Position numbers and translations under genes: made by a program. From NCBI GenBank assembly GCA_029262875.1, contig JAJCYO010000114.1, forward strand, positions 1 through 64,000: DNA of 64,000 nt, given 5' to 3'. This DNA comes from Flavobacteriales bacterium (lineage in GTDB: Bacteria; Bacteroidota; Bacteroidia; Flavobacteriales_E; Vicingaceae). The notes beneath the pieces were generated by a model. The model had not been told where the DNA came from and made no database searches. It saw only the letters and a list, made by a program, of their open reading frames with translations. Position 1 is the first letter of the stretch. The number at the start of each line of letters is the position of its first letter. Of this stretch, positions 27,151 through 36,079 are shown piece after piece.

Positions 27151-27746
27151 AAGAAACAACCAAAATATTAGTAGCAGGGGTAGGAGGACAGGGAGTTGTT
27201 TTTTTAACCAACTTGTTAGTGAAAGCTGCTTTGTTAGCCGATATTCCCGTTGCCACAAGTGAGATTCACGGTTTAGCACAAAGAGGTGGCTCAGTAACAG
27301 CAGGGATTACGTTAGGAGAACACACGTACGGATTTTTAGAAAAAGGCGGTGTTGATATTTTATTTGGATTAGAACCTTTAGAGGCACAGCGCTGCGCATC
27401 CTATTTAAATAAAAATAGTATTGCGGTTATTGATGAAAACAGAATTCTGCCCTATTCGGTTAATTCAGGAAATGCAGCTTATCCAGACATTAAAATGTTT
27501 GTTGATTACTTGAAAAAGAACATTAACAAAGTAATTTATAATGTAGAAAGTCCAGAAGGGATTAATTCTGTTCAGCGTAATTTATATGTGTTGGGAAGAA
27601 CCTGCCATGAAGTTGATTTTCCAATTCAATCCGAATTCATAAAAAAAGCAATTGCTGAAATTGTAATTAAAGATCCTGAAGAGAAATGTTTAGCAGCTTT
27701 CATGTTAGGACTAACTAAAGAAGAAATAATAGTTGAATCAAAATAA
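27147..27746 (+). CDS. iorB: Indolepyruvate oxidoreductase subunit IorB-like
   Basis: The 199-residue gamma-domain partner of the IorA fusion. The ATG at 27147 overlaps the preceding TGA; an earlier in-frame TTG at 27117 lies inside the upstream gene. The glycine-rich ILVAGVGGQGVVFLTN motif near the N-terminus and SEIHGLAQRGGSV, which binds the CoA/2-oxo-acid region, are diagnostic. Tight coupling supports a two-subunit enzyme making an aryl-acetyl-CoA or aroyl-CoA from a 2-oxo acid. Confidence 0.85.
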   Translation: MKETTKILVAGVGGQGVVFLTNLLVKAALLADIPVATSEIHGLAQRGGSVTAGITLGEHTYGFLEKGGVDILFGLEPLEAQRCASYLNKNSIAVIDENRILPYSVNSGNAAYPDIKMFVDYLKKNINKVIYNVESPEGINSVQRNLYVLGRTCHEVDFPIQSEFIKKAIAEIVIKDPEEKCLAAFMLGLTKEEIIVESK

Positions 27747-27748
27747 AA

Positions 27749-28222
27749 ATGATGCAAATAACATTCAAAATAAACGGAGAGTCAATTACCCAAGAGGTAA
27801 AACCAGCTTTGTTGTTAATTGATTTGATAAGAGATCACCTTAAGTTGAAGGGAACAAAACCAGGATGCTTAGAAGGTGAGTGCGGAGCCTGTTCTGTTAT
27901 TGTTGATGGAGAAGCCATTAATTCGTGCATGTACTTGGCCATTAACGTAAATGGCAAAGAGGTAATCACCATTGAAGGATTAGGAGATCATGAAAACCCT
28001 TTAGATAATGTGCAAGAAAAGATGGTAGAACATGGTGGGGTTCAATGTGGATTTTGTACACCTGGAATGGTAATGACAACAAAAGCATACAGTGATAAAT
28101 GTAAGAAAAAAGGCATAACACCAACCCGAGAAGAAGTAAAGAAAAGCTTAGAAGGAAACCTATGCAGGTGTACGGGTTACGCTAAAATAATTGATGCTGC
28201 TGAAGCAGTTTACGAGAATTAA
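27749..28222 (+). CDS. 2Fe-2S subunit of a xanthine-oxidase-family hydroxylase/reductase
   Basis: Small iron-sulphur subunit of 157 residues. The N-terminal plant-type cluster is CLEGECGACSVIVDGE with a further Cys in SCMYLAI; the C-terminal cluster is CGFCTPGM plus LCRCTGYAK. It opens a three-gene set (small, molybdenum, FAD) that is separate from the 4-hydroxybenzoyl-CoA reductase genes at 57976-61685. An ATG three bases later is equally possible as the start. It starts 2 bp after iorB. Confidence 0.88.
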   Translation: MMQITFKINGESITQEVKPALLLIDLIRDHLKLKGTKPGCLEGECGACSVIVDGEAINSCMYLAINVNGKEVITIEGLGDHENPLDNVQEKMVEHGGVQCGFCTPGMVMTTKAYSDKCKKKGITPTREEVKKSLEGNLCRCTGYAKIIDAAEAVYEN

Positions 28223-28234
28223 AAGTTCAGAATA

Positions 28235-30553
28235 ATGGAAAAAGAACTAAAAGTAATAGGGAAATCGCATCGTAAATTAGATGGGAAAGAACGTGTTTCA
28301 GGTAAAGCTGTTTACGGCCACGATATTGAGCTACCGAATATGTTACACGGTTCAATATTAAGAACTGCTCACCCTTGTGCAGAAATAATTTCTATTGATA
28401 CGTCAAAAGCTGAAGCATTAGAAGGTGTAGAATGTGTGATTACCGCTGATGATGATGTGTATGATGTAAACAACATCAGCTATAAAAGAGATCATCCTAT
28501 TTTAAAGAAAGGAACAGTAAATTGTAACCGTGATGAGATTGCTGCAGTTGCCGCTCGAACCAAAGAGATTGCTGATAAAGCCCTTCAATTAATTGAAGTG
28601 GAATACAACGTGAAAAAAGGAATTTATGACCCTGTTGAAGCGTTGAAAAATGAAGCCCCACAGATTAATGAATTTGGAAAAGGAAAGGAGCAGTTTGGAA
28701 ATAAAAACATGGCTGAATCTTTCCATTATGAACATGGTAACTTAGAAGAACAAAAAGCAAAAAGCAAGGTCATTGTTAAGAGAACCTACGAATTACCTCG
28801 TGTTACGCATGCTTGTATGGCAACCAGTAACATTACTGCTGAGTTCAGTCCATTTGACGGCAGGTTAACATTGTGGTCATCTACACAAGTTCCATTCTTG
28901 TATCAACGAGATATAGCACATGCATTGAAGATGGAACCTTCAAAAATCAGAATTATTCAGCCAATAATTGGCGGAGGGTTTGGAAGTAAATTAGACATGC
29001 ATCCGTTTGAACCCATTTGTGTTTTGTTGGCAAAAAAGAGTGGCAAACCCGTTCAAATTTTATTCTCTCGAGAAGAAGAATTTGTATTGTCTCCTACCCG
29101 CCAACCGATGGTGATTGATTTAACCACTGGTTGTGATGAAAATGGAAAATTCACATTTAGAGAAGTAGAAATCATTAAAGACAATGGAGCGTACACTTCA
29201 TGGGGGGCAACAACTCCATTTGTGATGATGCAATCCTATTCTTCATTGTATCAAGTTCCGGCCTGTAAGTTTGATTCACATGCAGTTTATACCAATAATC
29301 CATTTGCTGGATCTTTTAGAGGATATGGAAATCCTCAGGCAACCTTTTCCATTGAAACAAACATCGATTTGATGGCAGAAGAATTGGGTATGGATCAATC
29401 GGAAATAAGGTTAATTAATGCAAATTACAAAGGAGAGGTAACAGGACAAGGTTTGCATTTTAAAACCTGTGGTGCAATTCCAGCTTTAGAAAAAGTAATT
29501 GATGAAAGTGATTTTGAAAAAGCAAATGCTGAACCAAAGGGAGATAGATACAAAAAAGGAATAGGATTAGGCTCGATGTTACATGTAGGTGGTGGAGCAA
29601 AGATTTACCGCTCAGATGGATGTGGAACTGTATTAAAACTGGATGATTATGGTTACCTAACCATCATAACAGGATCCAATGAAATTGGACAAGGTTCTGA
29701 AACAGTACTGGCTATGATTGCCATGGAAGAGCTGGGAATAGCAGAAGAGAAAATTAAAGTCATCAATACCGATACAGATGTAAAACCTTGGGATGTTGGC
29801 GTTCACGCTTCCAGAACAAGCTTTGTGGCAGGTAATTCTTTGTTAGGAGCCATCAAACTAATGAAAGAAAAATTGAATAAAAAAGCAGTAGCCCTATTGG
29901 ATGTGGTAACCGATGATTGGGAATATGCTGATGGAAAGATGACGTTCAATGAATTTGAAATTAAGATAGATAAAGTGGCAAGAGAAATGCACTTTGGTAC
30001 ACCTCATGAATTATGTACGGTCAATTATTTTTATGAACCACCAAGTAAATTTCAGGACAAGGACTTTAAAGGAGATGTCTCTGGAAACTATGCTTTTGCA
30101 TCACAAGCGATAGAAGTAGAAGTGGATACCGTTACAGGAAATGTTGAGGTATTGAATGTTCATGTTTCACAAGATGTTGGAAGAGTGCTTAACCCAATTG
30201 GATTACAAGGACAGATGGAAGGTGGTTTAGCCACTGGAATTGGTTATGCATTAACAGAGGAAATGATTTATGAAAATGGAGAATTGAAAAACCCAAGTTT
30301 CCATGGATACAAATTGTTAACGGCTACCGATATGCCTCCAGTTCATTTTTACCCAATAGAAACCTATGATGAGGCAGGGCCTTATGGATCAAAAGGGGCA
30401 GGAGAAGCACCACTAATTCCTACTGCTGCGGCCATAGCCAATGCTGTTTCTAATGCACTTGGAGTTACCTTTTATTCCTTGCCAATTACGGCAGAAAAAG
30501 TGTTGAGAGCATTGAAAGAACAAAAAGAAAAGAATAAAGAGGTTTTAGTTTAA
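28235..30553 (+). CDS. Molybdenum subunit of a xanthine-oxidase-family enzyme
   Basis: Molybdopterin-binding subunit of 772 residues. Motifs in order: GGGFGSKLDMHPFE (Mo-cofactor loop), GSFRGYGNPQ, SNEIGQGSETV, and YGSKGAGEAP near the C-terminus, whose Glu is the expected catalytic base. The 4-hydroxybenzoyl-CoA reductase subunit at the other end of this window has GAKECGEG there, so the two are different subfamilies. It may hydroxylate an aromatic or heteroaromatic ring or an acyl-CoA. Neighbours (Ior above, aminotransferase below) suggest a peripheral pathway. Substrate unknown. Confidence 0.85.
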   Translation: MEKELKVIGKSHRKLDGKERVSGKAVYGHDIELPNMLHGSILRTAHPCAEIISIDTSKAEALEGVECVITADDDVYDVNNISYKRDHPILKKGTVNCNRDEIAAVAARTKEIADKALQLIEVEYNVKKGIYDPVEALKNEAPQINEFGKGKEQFGNKNMAESFHYEHGNLEEQKAKSKVIVKRTYELPRVTHACMATSNITAEFSPFDGRLTLWSSTQVPFLYQRDIAHALKMEPSKIRIIQPIIGGGFGSKLDMHPFEPICVLLAKKSGKPVQILFSREEEFVLSPTRQPMVIDLTTGCDENGKFTFREVEIIKDNGAYTSWGATTPFVMMQSYSSLYQVPACKFDSHAVYTNNPFAGSFRGYGNPQATFSIETNIDLMAEELGMDQSEIRLINANYKGEVTGQGLHFKTCGAIPALEKVIDESDFEKANAEPKGDRYKKGIGLGSMLHVGGGAKIYRSDGCGTVLKLDDYGYLTIITGSNEIGQGSETVLAMIAMEELGIAEEKIKVINTDTDVKPWDVGVHASRTSFVAGNSLLGAIKLMKEKLNKKAVALLDVVTDDWEYADGKMTFNEFEIKIDKVAREMHFGTPHELCTVNYFYEPPSKFQDKDFKGDVSGNYAFASQAIEVEVDTVTGNVEVLNVHVSQDVGRVLNPIGLQGQMEGGLATGIGYALTEEMIYENGELKNPSFHGYKLLTATDMPPVHFYPIETYDEAGPYGSKGAGEAPLIPTAAAIANAVSNALGVTFYSLPITAEKVLRALKEQKEKNKEVLV

Positions 30554-30614
30554 TACTGACAACTGAATACTGACAACCGAATACTGACAACTGAATACTG
30601 ACAACTAAATACTA
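30552..30614. repeat. 14-bp tandem repeat, four and a half copies
   Basis: Units of AATACTGACAACTG start at 30552, 30566, 30580 and 30594, followed by a 7-base partial copy. Units 2 and 4 differ from the first by one base each. The array fills almost the whole gap between the molybdenum and FAD subunit genes, which is otherwise unusually wide for this operon. Copy-number variation here would change spacing, not the reading frame. Confidence 0.85.
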
Positions 30615-30620
30615 ATAAGA

Positions 30621-31484
30621 ATGGATTTCGAAGTAATAAATACAACAACGTCCGATGAGTTATTGAAAGCAATTGCGGCTAACCAAAACAGTAACTTCAG
30701 AATTGGAGCAGGATTTACCGATTTAATCAATCAGTTAAAAAAGCAAAATACGGAGGAGCTGACCATCATCAACATTGCTCAGCTAAAAGATGAAGCTTAT
30801 ACACAGATAGTTGAAGAAGCCGATGGTCTAAGAATAGGAACATTAGCTACCGCATCAGATATTGTAGACAATAATTTCATTAGAGAAAACTATCCAGTAT
30901 TGCATCAAGCCGCAAGTAAGTTGGCTTGTACACAAATTAGAAATGTAGCCACATTGGGCGGAAACATTTGTAATGTTTCCCCTTCAGGAGATATGACGGC
31001 TTCATTAATTGCCCTAAAGGCCACTTGCCATATTGTAGATTGCAATGGTGGTGAAAGAGCTGAGTTACTCAGTGACTTTATCATTGGATTGAAGAAAACG
31101 ACTTTGAAAAAAAACGAAATCATCAAGAATATAACCATTCCCATGAATGATCATCATAACATTATATCAGGTTATGAAAAAGTAGGGTCCAGAAAATCGA
31201 TGGAAATAGCCATTGTTTCATTGGGTTATCATATTCAAATGAACAATGATGGAACCATTACAGATGCTGGTGTTTCTTGTGGAGCGGTTGCTCCTACTAT
31301 CCCGTTTGCAACATCTGCTTGTGATTTCCTTTTAGGAAAAGATATTCAGGATCTAACTGAAGCTGATAAAGAAGAGTTCGCCAACAAAGTAATGGAGTAT
31401 GCTTCACCCATATCAGATGTAAGGGCTTCTGAATGGTATAGAAAAGAGGTGTTATTTAACTTGAGCCAAACTATTTTTAGTTAA
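30621..31484 (+). CDS. FAD subunit of a xanthine-oxidase-family enzyme
   Basis: FAD-binding medium subunit of 287 residues. FRIGAGFTDLINQ near residue 26 is the first FAD loop, and IRNVATLGGNICNVSPSGD near 107 is the second. It lacks the inserted Cys-rich loop that carries an extra 4Fe-4S cluster in 4-hydroxybenzoyl-CoA reductase beta (compare 57976-58908), so the enzyme should work in the normal oxidative direction. It completes the trio begun at 27749. Confidence 0.85.
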   Translation: MDFEVINTTTSDELLKAIAANQNSNFRIGAGFTDLINQLKKQNTEELTIINIAQLKDEAYTQIVEEADGLRIGTLATASDIVDNNFIRENYPVLHQAASKLACTQIRNVATLGGNICNVSPSGDMTASLIALKATCHIVDCNGGERAELLSDFIIGLKKTTLKKNEIIKNITIPMNDHHNIISGYEKVGSRKSMEIAIVSLGYHIQMNNDGTITDAGVSCGAVAPTIPFATSACDFLLGKDIQDLTEADKEEFANKVMEYASPISDVRASEWYRKEVLFNLSQTIFS

Positions 31485-31485
31485 A

Positions 31486-32517
31486 ATGGACCAAAAAGTA
31501 GTAGAAGATATTATTAAATTGTCTCAGAACGAGAACAATTTTGGACCATCACCAATGGCGTTGAAGGCGGTGATGGAGAATTGTGATCAGATGAACCGTT
31601 ATCCTGAACCACATTCCAAAACCCTAAAGGAAGAATTCTCGGATCATTTAGGAGTACTCTCAGAAAATATTTTTGTGTGTGCAGGATTGGTAGAATCTTT
31701 AGACATTATGATTCGAAACTTTATTGCCAAAGGAGAGAACCTGATTATACCAGAAATCACTTTTGTTGCTTATAAATTGTTGGCGAAAGTTTTCGATGTA
31801 GAAACCCGATTTTCTGAAATGAAGGATTACGGGATTGATATAGATTCAATTATTGAGAATTGCGATGAGAAAACAAAACTCATCATCATAGCTAACCCCA
31901 ATAACCCCACAGGTACAATTGTTCCTGAAACCGATTTGATTCGATTGATGGAAACAGTTCCTAAAAGCACTTATGTAGTTGCTGATGAGGCTTATTGTGA
32001 ATATGTGAATCGTGTAGATTTCCCAAATACAATGAAGCTATTGCAACGCTACCCAAATTTAATAATGCTAAGAACATTCTCTAAAATATATGGCCTGGCC
32101 GGGTTGAGAATAGGCTTTGCTGTTGCCCACGAAGATATTATTGAAAAATTGGAATATTTTCAGGCACCATTTACAGTGAGCCAGGTGGCTTCAATTGCAG
32201 CAGCAGCGGCAATAAAAGACCATAAATTTATCGAGAAGAGTTTTAAAAATAATTTAGAAGCAAAAAGTGTATTAGAAAGAGAATTGTCGCACATGGGTTA
32301 CAAAGTAGTGCCTTCTCAAAGTAATTTCATCTACATTCATTTTAAAACACAAGAAGAACGAGATGGTGTTTGTAACCTACTTTCTGATAAAAATGTGTTG
32401 GTCAGAAAAACAGATCATTTTGGAGACGATAAAGCCTTTAGAATTACAGTGCCAAGACCTCAGAATTGCCAAAAGGTAATAGCTGCTTTAAGTCATTATC
32501 AGTCTGTCCAAAGCTGA
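31486..32517 (+). CDS. HisC-like PLP aminotransferase
   Basis: Fold-type I aminotransferase of 343 residues resembling histidinol-phosphate aminotransferase. PLP features: NPNNPTGT for the cofactor region, VVADEAYCEY, the Schiff-base Lys in RTFSKIYGLAGLRIG, and a C-terminal RITVPRP whose Arg binds the substrate carboxylate. There is no histidine operon nearby. Its position 1 bp after the FAD subunit gene and close to the Ior genes suggests an aromatic amino acid aminotransferase that makes the aryl-pyruvate used by the Ior fusion. That role is an inference. Confidence 0.75.
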   Translation: MDQKVVEDIIKLSQNENNFGPSPMALKAVMENCDQMNRYPEPHSKTLKEEFSDHLGVLSENIFVCAGLVESLDIMIRNFIAKGENLIIPEITFVAYKLLAKVFDVETRFSEMKDYGIDIDSIIENCDEKTKLIIIANPNNPTGTIVPETDLIRLMETVPKSTYVVADEAYCEYVNRVDFPNTMKLLQRYPNLIMLRTFSKIYGLAGLRIGFAVAHEDIIEKLEYFQAPFTVSQVASIAAAAAIKDHKFIEKSFKNNLEAKSVLERELSHMGYKVVPSQSNFIYIHFKTQEERDGVCNLLSDKNVLVRKTDHFGDDKAFRITVPRPQNCQKVIAALSHYQSVQS

Positions 32518-32591
32518 TTTATATCATATTAAAATCACGAAAAAAAACGGTTATTTAACCAACGAAAAATTATAATTAAAATACATTGAAA

Positions 32592-33851
32592 ATGAAGGGA
32601 TTTCACGATAAGAAAAAAGGATTTGGAATAACATACGATGACATTTACCTCGTTAATGGAGCAAGAACACCATTTGGTAAATTATGTGGGACGTTAGGAC
32701 AAGTTTCTCCTACAGATTTAGGGATATATGCTACGAAAGCAGCCATCGAAAAATCGGGAATGAAAGGAGAAGACATTGACCAGTTGATGTACGCAAACAT
32801 AGGGCAAAGTTCAGCAGATTCATACTTTTTACCACGACACATTGGCTTATATGCAGGTATTCCAGAAGGAATTCCAGCGGTAATGTTACAACGTATTTGT
32901 GGGTCAGGGTTTGAAACCATTATTGCTGGAGCAGAACAAATAGCTATGGGAAAAGCAAGTACTGCACTTTGTGGCGGAACAGAAAACATGACCCTTTCTC
33001 CAACAGTAAGTTTTGGAAACAGAATGGGGTATCCATTAGGAAGAATAGATTTTAAAGACATGCTTTGGGAAGCATTAAACGATACGGCAGCAGTTCCTAT
33101 GGGATGTACTGCAGAAAATGTGGCTGATAAGCATGGCATTACCAAAGAAGAAGCCAATGAGTTTGCCAAGCAATCCATTGACAAATACATCGCAGCAAAA
33201 GAAAGAGGTTTCTTTGATGATGAGGTCATTCAAATGAATTCTACGGTGTTTGAAGTAGAAGGACTCAACCCAAGAAAAGTAAGACTACCACGAAAAGCAG
33301 TTGACTTTACAACAGATGAAAATGTGCGTCCAGCAGATTTAGAATCCATGGCAAAATTACCAACAGTATTTGCAAAAGACGGTGTTCAAACAGCGGCCAA
33401 TTCAAGTGGTATCGTTGATGGAGCAGCTTCAGTTGTAGTAGCAAGCGGAGATTTTGTAAAAGAAAAAGGATTAAAACCATTATCAAGAGTAGTGGCTTCA
33501 GCAACAAGTGCTTTAGACCCACGAGTAATGGGATTAGGACCAGTTCCATCCATTCGATTGGTATTGGAAATGGCTGGATTAGCCTTAGATGACATTGGAT
33601 TAATTGAAATTAATGAAGCTTTCGCTGCTCAGTTTTTGGGTTGCGAAAAAGAGTTGGGATTAAACAGAGACATCTGTAACGTAAATGGAGGAGCCATTGC
33701 ATTAGGTCATCCATTAGCAGCAACAGGAACACGATTGTCACTTACTCTATCAAGAGAAATGCAAGCAAGAGGAGTGAAATACGGAATTGCTTCAGCCTGT
33801 ATAGGTGGAGGACAAGGAACAGCAATTTTATTTGAAAATCCAAACGCATAA
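32592..33851 (+). CDS. Acetyl-CoA acyltransferase (thiolase)
   Basis: Classical degradative thiolase of 419 residues (ATG at 32592; an upstream TTG at 32586 is not needed). The nucleophile Cys is in LQRICGSGFE, the catalytic His in ALGHPLAATG, and the second Cys in SACIGGGQG. It lies immediately before had, oah and dch, so its likely job is cleavage of 3-oxopimelyl-CoA to glutaryl-CoA and acetyl-CoA, and of acetoacetyl-CoA. A 74-bp gap precedes it, the second widest in this part of the cluster. It may have its own promoter, but none was recognised. Confidence 0.85.
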   Translation: MKGFHDKKKGFGITYDDIYLVNGARTPFGKLCGTLGQVSPTDLGIYATKAAIEKSGMKGEDIDQLMYANIGQSSADSYFLPRHIGLYAGIPEGIPAVMLQRICGSGFETIIAGAEQIAMGKASTALCGGTENMTLSPTVSFGNRMGYPLGRIDFKDMLWEALNDTAAVPMGCTAENVADKHGITKEEANEFAKQSIDKYIAAKERGFFDDEVIQMNSTVFEVEGLNPRKVRLPRKAVDFTTDENVRPADLESMAKLPTVFAKDGVQTAANSSGIVDGAASVVVASGDFVKEKGLKPLSRVVASATSALDPRVMGLGPVPSIRLVLEMAGLALDDIGLIEINEAFAAQFLGCEKELGLNRDICNVNGGAIALGHPLAATGTRLSLTLSREMQARGVKYGIASACIGGGQGTAILFENPNA

Positions 33852-33861
33852 AAGAATAAAA

Positions 33862-34920
33862 ATGGGAGAATTAAAACAATGGCAAATGACAGAACTCAAC
33901 AAAGAATTTTCTTTGGTTGAATCTGAATTGCCAACAATAAATGAAACGGAAGCAGTAGTGAAAATTGCTGGGTGTGGTGTATGCCATACCGATTTAAGCT
34001 TTTGGCATGATGGTGTTCGTACCAAAAAGGAAATGCCATTAACCTTAGGCCACGAAATTAGTGGAGTGGTAATGGATGGCCCAGACCATTTAAAAGGAAA
34101 AAATGTCATCATACCGGCAGTACTCCCATGTGGAGATTGCGAATTGTGCAACAAAGGAAGAAGCAACATGTGCCAAAACCAATTGATGCCAGGAAATGAT
34201 TTTCATGGCGGATTTGCATCACACATTGTGGTACCGCACCAATATTTGTGTCTGGTACCAGATGCGATGTTAGAGAAATATTCACTCCAAGAACTTTCGG
34301 TTATTGCCGATGCCATTTCTACCCCTTATCAGGTGATGAAAAAATCTGAATTAGAAATGGGAGATTTAGCCATTGTAATTGGAGTAGGAGGAGTAGGGGT
34401 TTACGGTGCCTTAATTGCAAAAATTATGGGAGCTAAAGTACTGGCCATTGACATCAACGATGAGAAGTTAGCCAATGCTAAAAAACACGGTGTAGATGCT
34501 ACCCTAAACTCAAAAGATTTAACCCATAAAGAAATAAAAGGAAAAGTAAGAGAGATTGCCAAAGAATTAGGCGCTGCCAAATTCGGATGGAAAATCTTTG
34601 AAATTTCTGGAACAACACCAGGCCAAGAATTGGCATTTAGCTTATTAACGTTTACATCAACATTGAGTATTGTTGGGTTTACCATGGACAAGTTAAATGT
34701 ACGGTTAAGCAACCTGATGGCATTTGATGCAAAGCTAATCGGAACTTGGGGATGCAAACCAGAATTATACCCAGAAGTGGTGGATTTAATTGCTACAGGG
34801 AAATTAGACATTAAAGACTTTGTGGAAACATTCCCAATGTCACAAATCAATGAAGTATTTCAAAACACATTAGAACATAAATATGATAAACGTTCGGTAT
34901 TGGTACCGGATTTTAATTAA
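33862..34920 (+). CDS. had: 6-Hydroxycyclohex-1-ene-1-carboxyl-CoA dehydrogenase
   Basis: Zinc-dependent alcohol dehydrogenase of 352 residues (ATG at 33862, after the thiolase stop; earlier in-frame starts overlap that gene). Zn and cofactor motifs: GCGVCHTD for catalytic Zn, GHEISG, CGDCELCNKGRSNMC for the structural Zn site and VIGVGGVGVYGALIA for NAD. NDFHGGFASHI and ISTPYQV are segments I recognise from Had. It oxidises the hydroxy product of Dch to 6-oxocyclohex-1-ene-1-carbonyl-CoA. The next gene, oah, encodes the following step. Confidence 0.88.
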   Translation: MGELKQWQMTELNKEFSLVESELPTINETEAVVKIAGCGVCHTDLSFWHDGVRTKKEMPLTLGHEISGVVMDGPDHLKGKNVIIPAVLPCGDCELCNKGRSNMCQNQLMPGNDFHGGFASHIVVPHQYLCLVPDAMLEKYSLQELSVIADAISTPYQVMKKSELEMGDLAIVIGVGGVGVYGALIAKIMGAKVLAIDINDEKLANAKKHGVDATLNSKDLTHKEIKGKVREIAKELGAAKFGWKIFEISGTTPGQELAFSLLTFTSTLSIVGFTMDKLNVRLSNLMAFDAKLIGTWGCKPELYPEVVDLIATGKLDIKDFVETFPMSQINEVFQNTLEHKYDKRSVLVPDFN

Positions 34921-34932
34921 AAAATAAAAGAT

Positions 34933-36033
34933 ATGGAATTACACAGCCACAATTTAGTAGAACATAACTACACGGACATTCTTTATGAATTAAGACCTGC
35001 AAAAGATTTAGAAGGAAATGATGTTGCAGGGTTATTTAATGCATGGATTATGCTAAACAATCCAGCGCAATACAACTCTTACACCACACAAGCGGTTAAA
35101 GAAATTATCTTGGCCATGCGTGAAGCTTCTAACGATAGAAGCGTGGTAGCAGTTGTCTTTACAGCGGTGGGCGATAAAGCATTTTGTACAGGAGGTAACA
35201 CCAAAGAGTATGCAGAATACTATGCAGGTAATCCTCAAGAATACAAACAATACATGCGTTTGTTTAACGACATGGTTTCGTCCATTTTAATGAACGACAA
35301 GCCAGTAATCTGCCGTGCCAATGGAATGCGTATTGGTGGTGGACAAGAAATAGGAATGGCGTGTGATTTTACCATTGCACAAGATTTAGCCAAGTTCGGA
35401 CAAGCAGGACCAAAGCACGGAAGTGCTCCTGATGGAGGATCAACAGACTTCTTACACCTTTATGTTGGTGTAGAAAAAGCCATGGAATCATGTACCGTTT
35501 GTGACCCTTGGTCAGCACACGAAGCCTTGCGTTTAGGATTGTTAACCGAAGTGGTTCCAGCCTTAAAAGTAGATGGAGAATTTGTAAATAATCCGATGGT
35601 AAGAACAGACAGATGGATCAGTAAGAAGAACGGTCAGATCATTTACGGAATGCCTAAAAAAGGCGAGTCATTGGCCGAAGGAAAAGCCTTGTTTAAATCA
35701 GGAGAAGTTGATTTATCCCTATTGGATGAAGCAGTAGATAAGATGTGTACGAAGCTGATGATGACTTTTCCAAACTGTTTAAGTAAAACCATTAACTCAA
35801 TCAGAAAGAAGAAGTTAGAGCATTGGGATGCCAACAAAGAATCCAACAGAGATTGGTTAGCATTAAACATGATGACAGAAGCAAAAGCTGGATTTAAAGC
35901 ATTCAACGATGGACCAAGAAACGATAGAGAAATAGACTTTATCAAATTGAGACAACTGTTGGCTGAAGGAAAAGAATGGGATGATTCAGTGCATCAAGAC
36001 ATTTCACCTCAGTATCAAAATACAGAGGCATAA
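34933..36033 (+). CDS. oah: 6-Oxocyclohex-1-ene-1-carbonyl-CoA hydrolase (ring opening)
   Basis: Crotonase-family ring-opening hydrolase (Oah/BamA), 366 residues, which adds two waters and cleaves the ring to 3-hydroxypimelyl-CoA. It is longer than a normal enoyl-CoA hydratase, as expected. Family segments include WIMLNNPAQYNSYTT, GDKAFCTGGNTKEYAEYY, NGMRIGGGQEIGMACDF and GPKHGSAPDGGSTDF. BamA is used as a marker of anaerobic aromatic degradation, so this gene strongly supports the reading of the whole cluster. It follows had by 12 bp. Confidence 0.92.
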   Translation: MELHSHNLVEHNYTDILYELRPAKDLEGNDVAGLFNAWIMLNNPAQYNSYTTQAVKEIILAMREASNDRSVVAVVFTAVGDKAFCTGGNTKEYAEYYAGNPQEYKQYMRLFNDMVSSILMNDKPVICRANGMRIGGGQEIGMACDFTIAQDLAKFGQAGPKHGSAPDGGSTDFLHLYVGVEKAMESCTVCDPWSAHEALRLGLLTEVVPALKVDGEFVNNPMVRTDRWISKKNGQIIYGMPKKGESLAEGKALFKSGEVDLSLLDEAVDKMCTKLMMTFPNCLSKTINSIRKKKLEHWDANKESNRDWLALNMMTEAKAGFKAFNDGPRNDREIDFIKLRQLLAEGKEWDDSVHQDISPQYQNTEA

Positions 36034-36079
36034 AATCAAATTCAGTTCAACTGATTTTAGTAACGAAACACATAAAAAG

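Noticed and set aside
30621-31484. A first 4-hydroxybenzoyl-CoA reductase beta subunit.
   Set aside because: The Cys-rich 4Fe-4S insert is absent. The true beta subunit is at 57976-58908.
32645-33229. A 194-residue leftward reading frame opposite the thiolase gene.
   Set aside because: It lies wholly antisense to a well-supported thiolase, has Ser/Pro-rich composition typical of reverse-strand shadows, and no family features.
34401-34850. A 149-residue leftward frame opposite had.
   Set aside because: Antisense to the dehydrogenase; composition is that of a shadow frame and no domain is visible.
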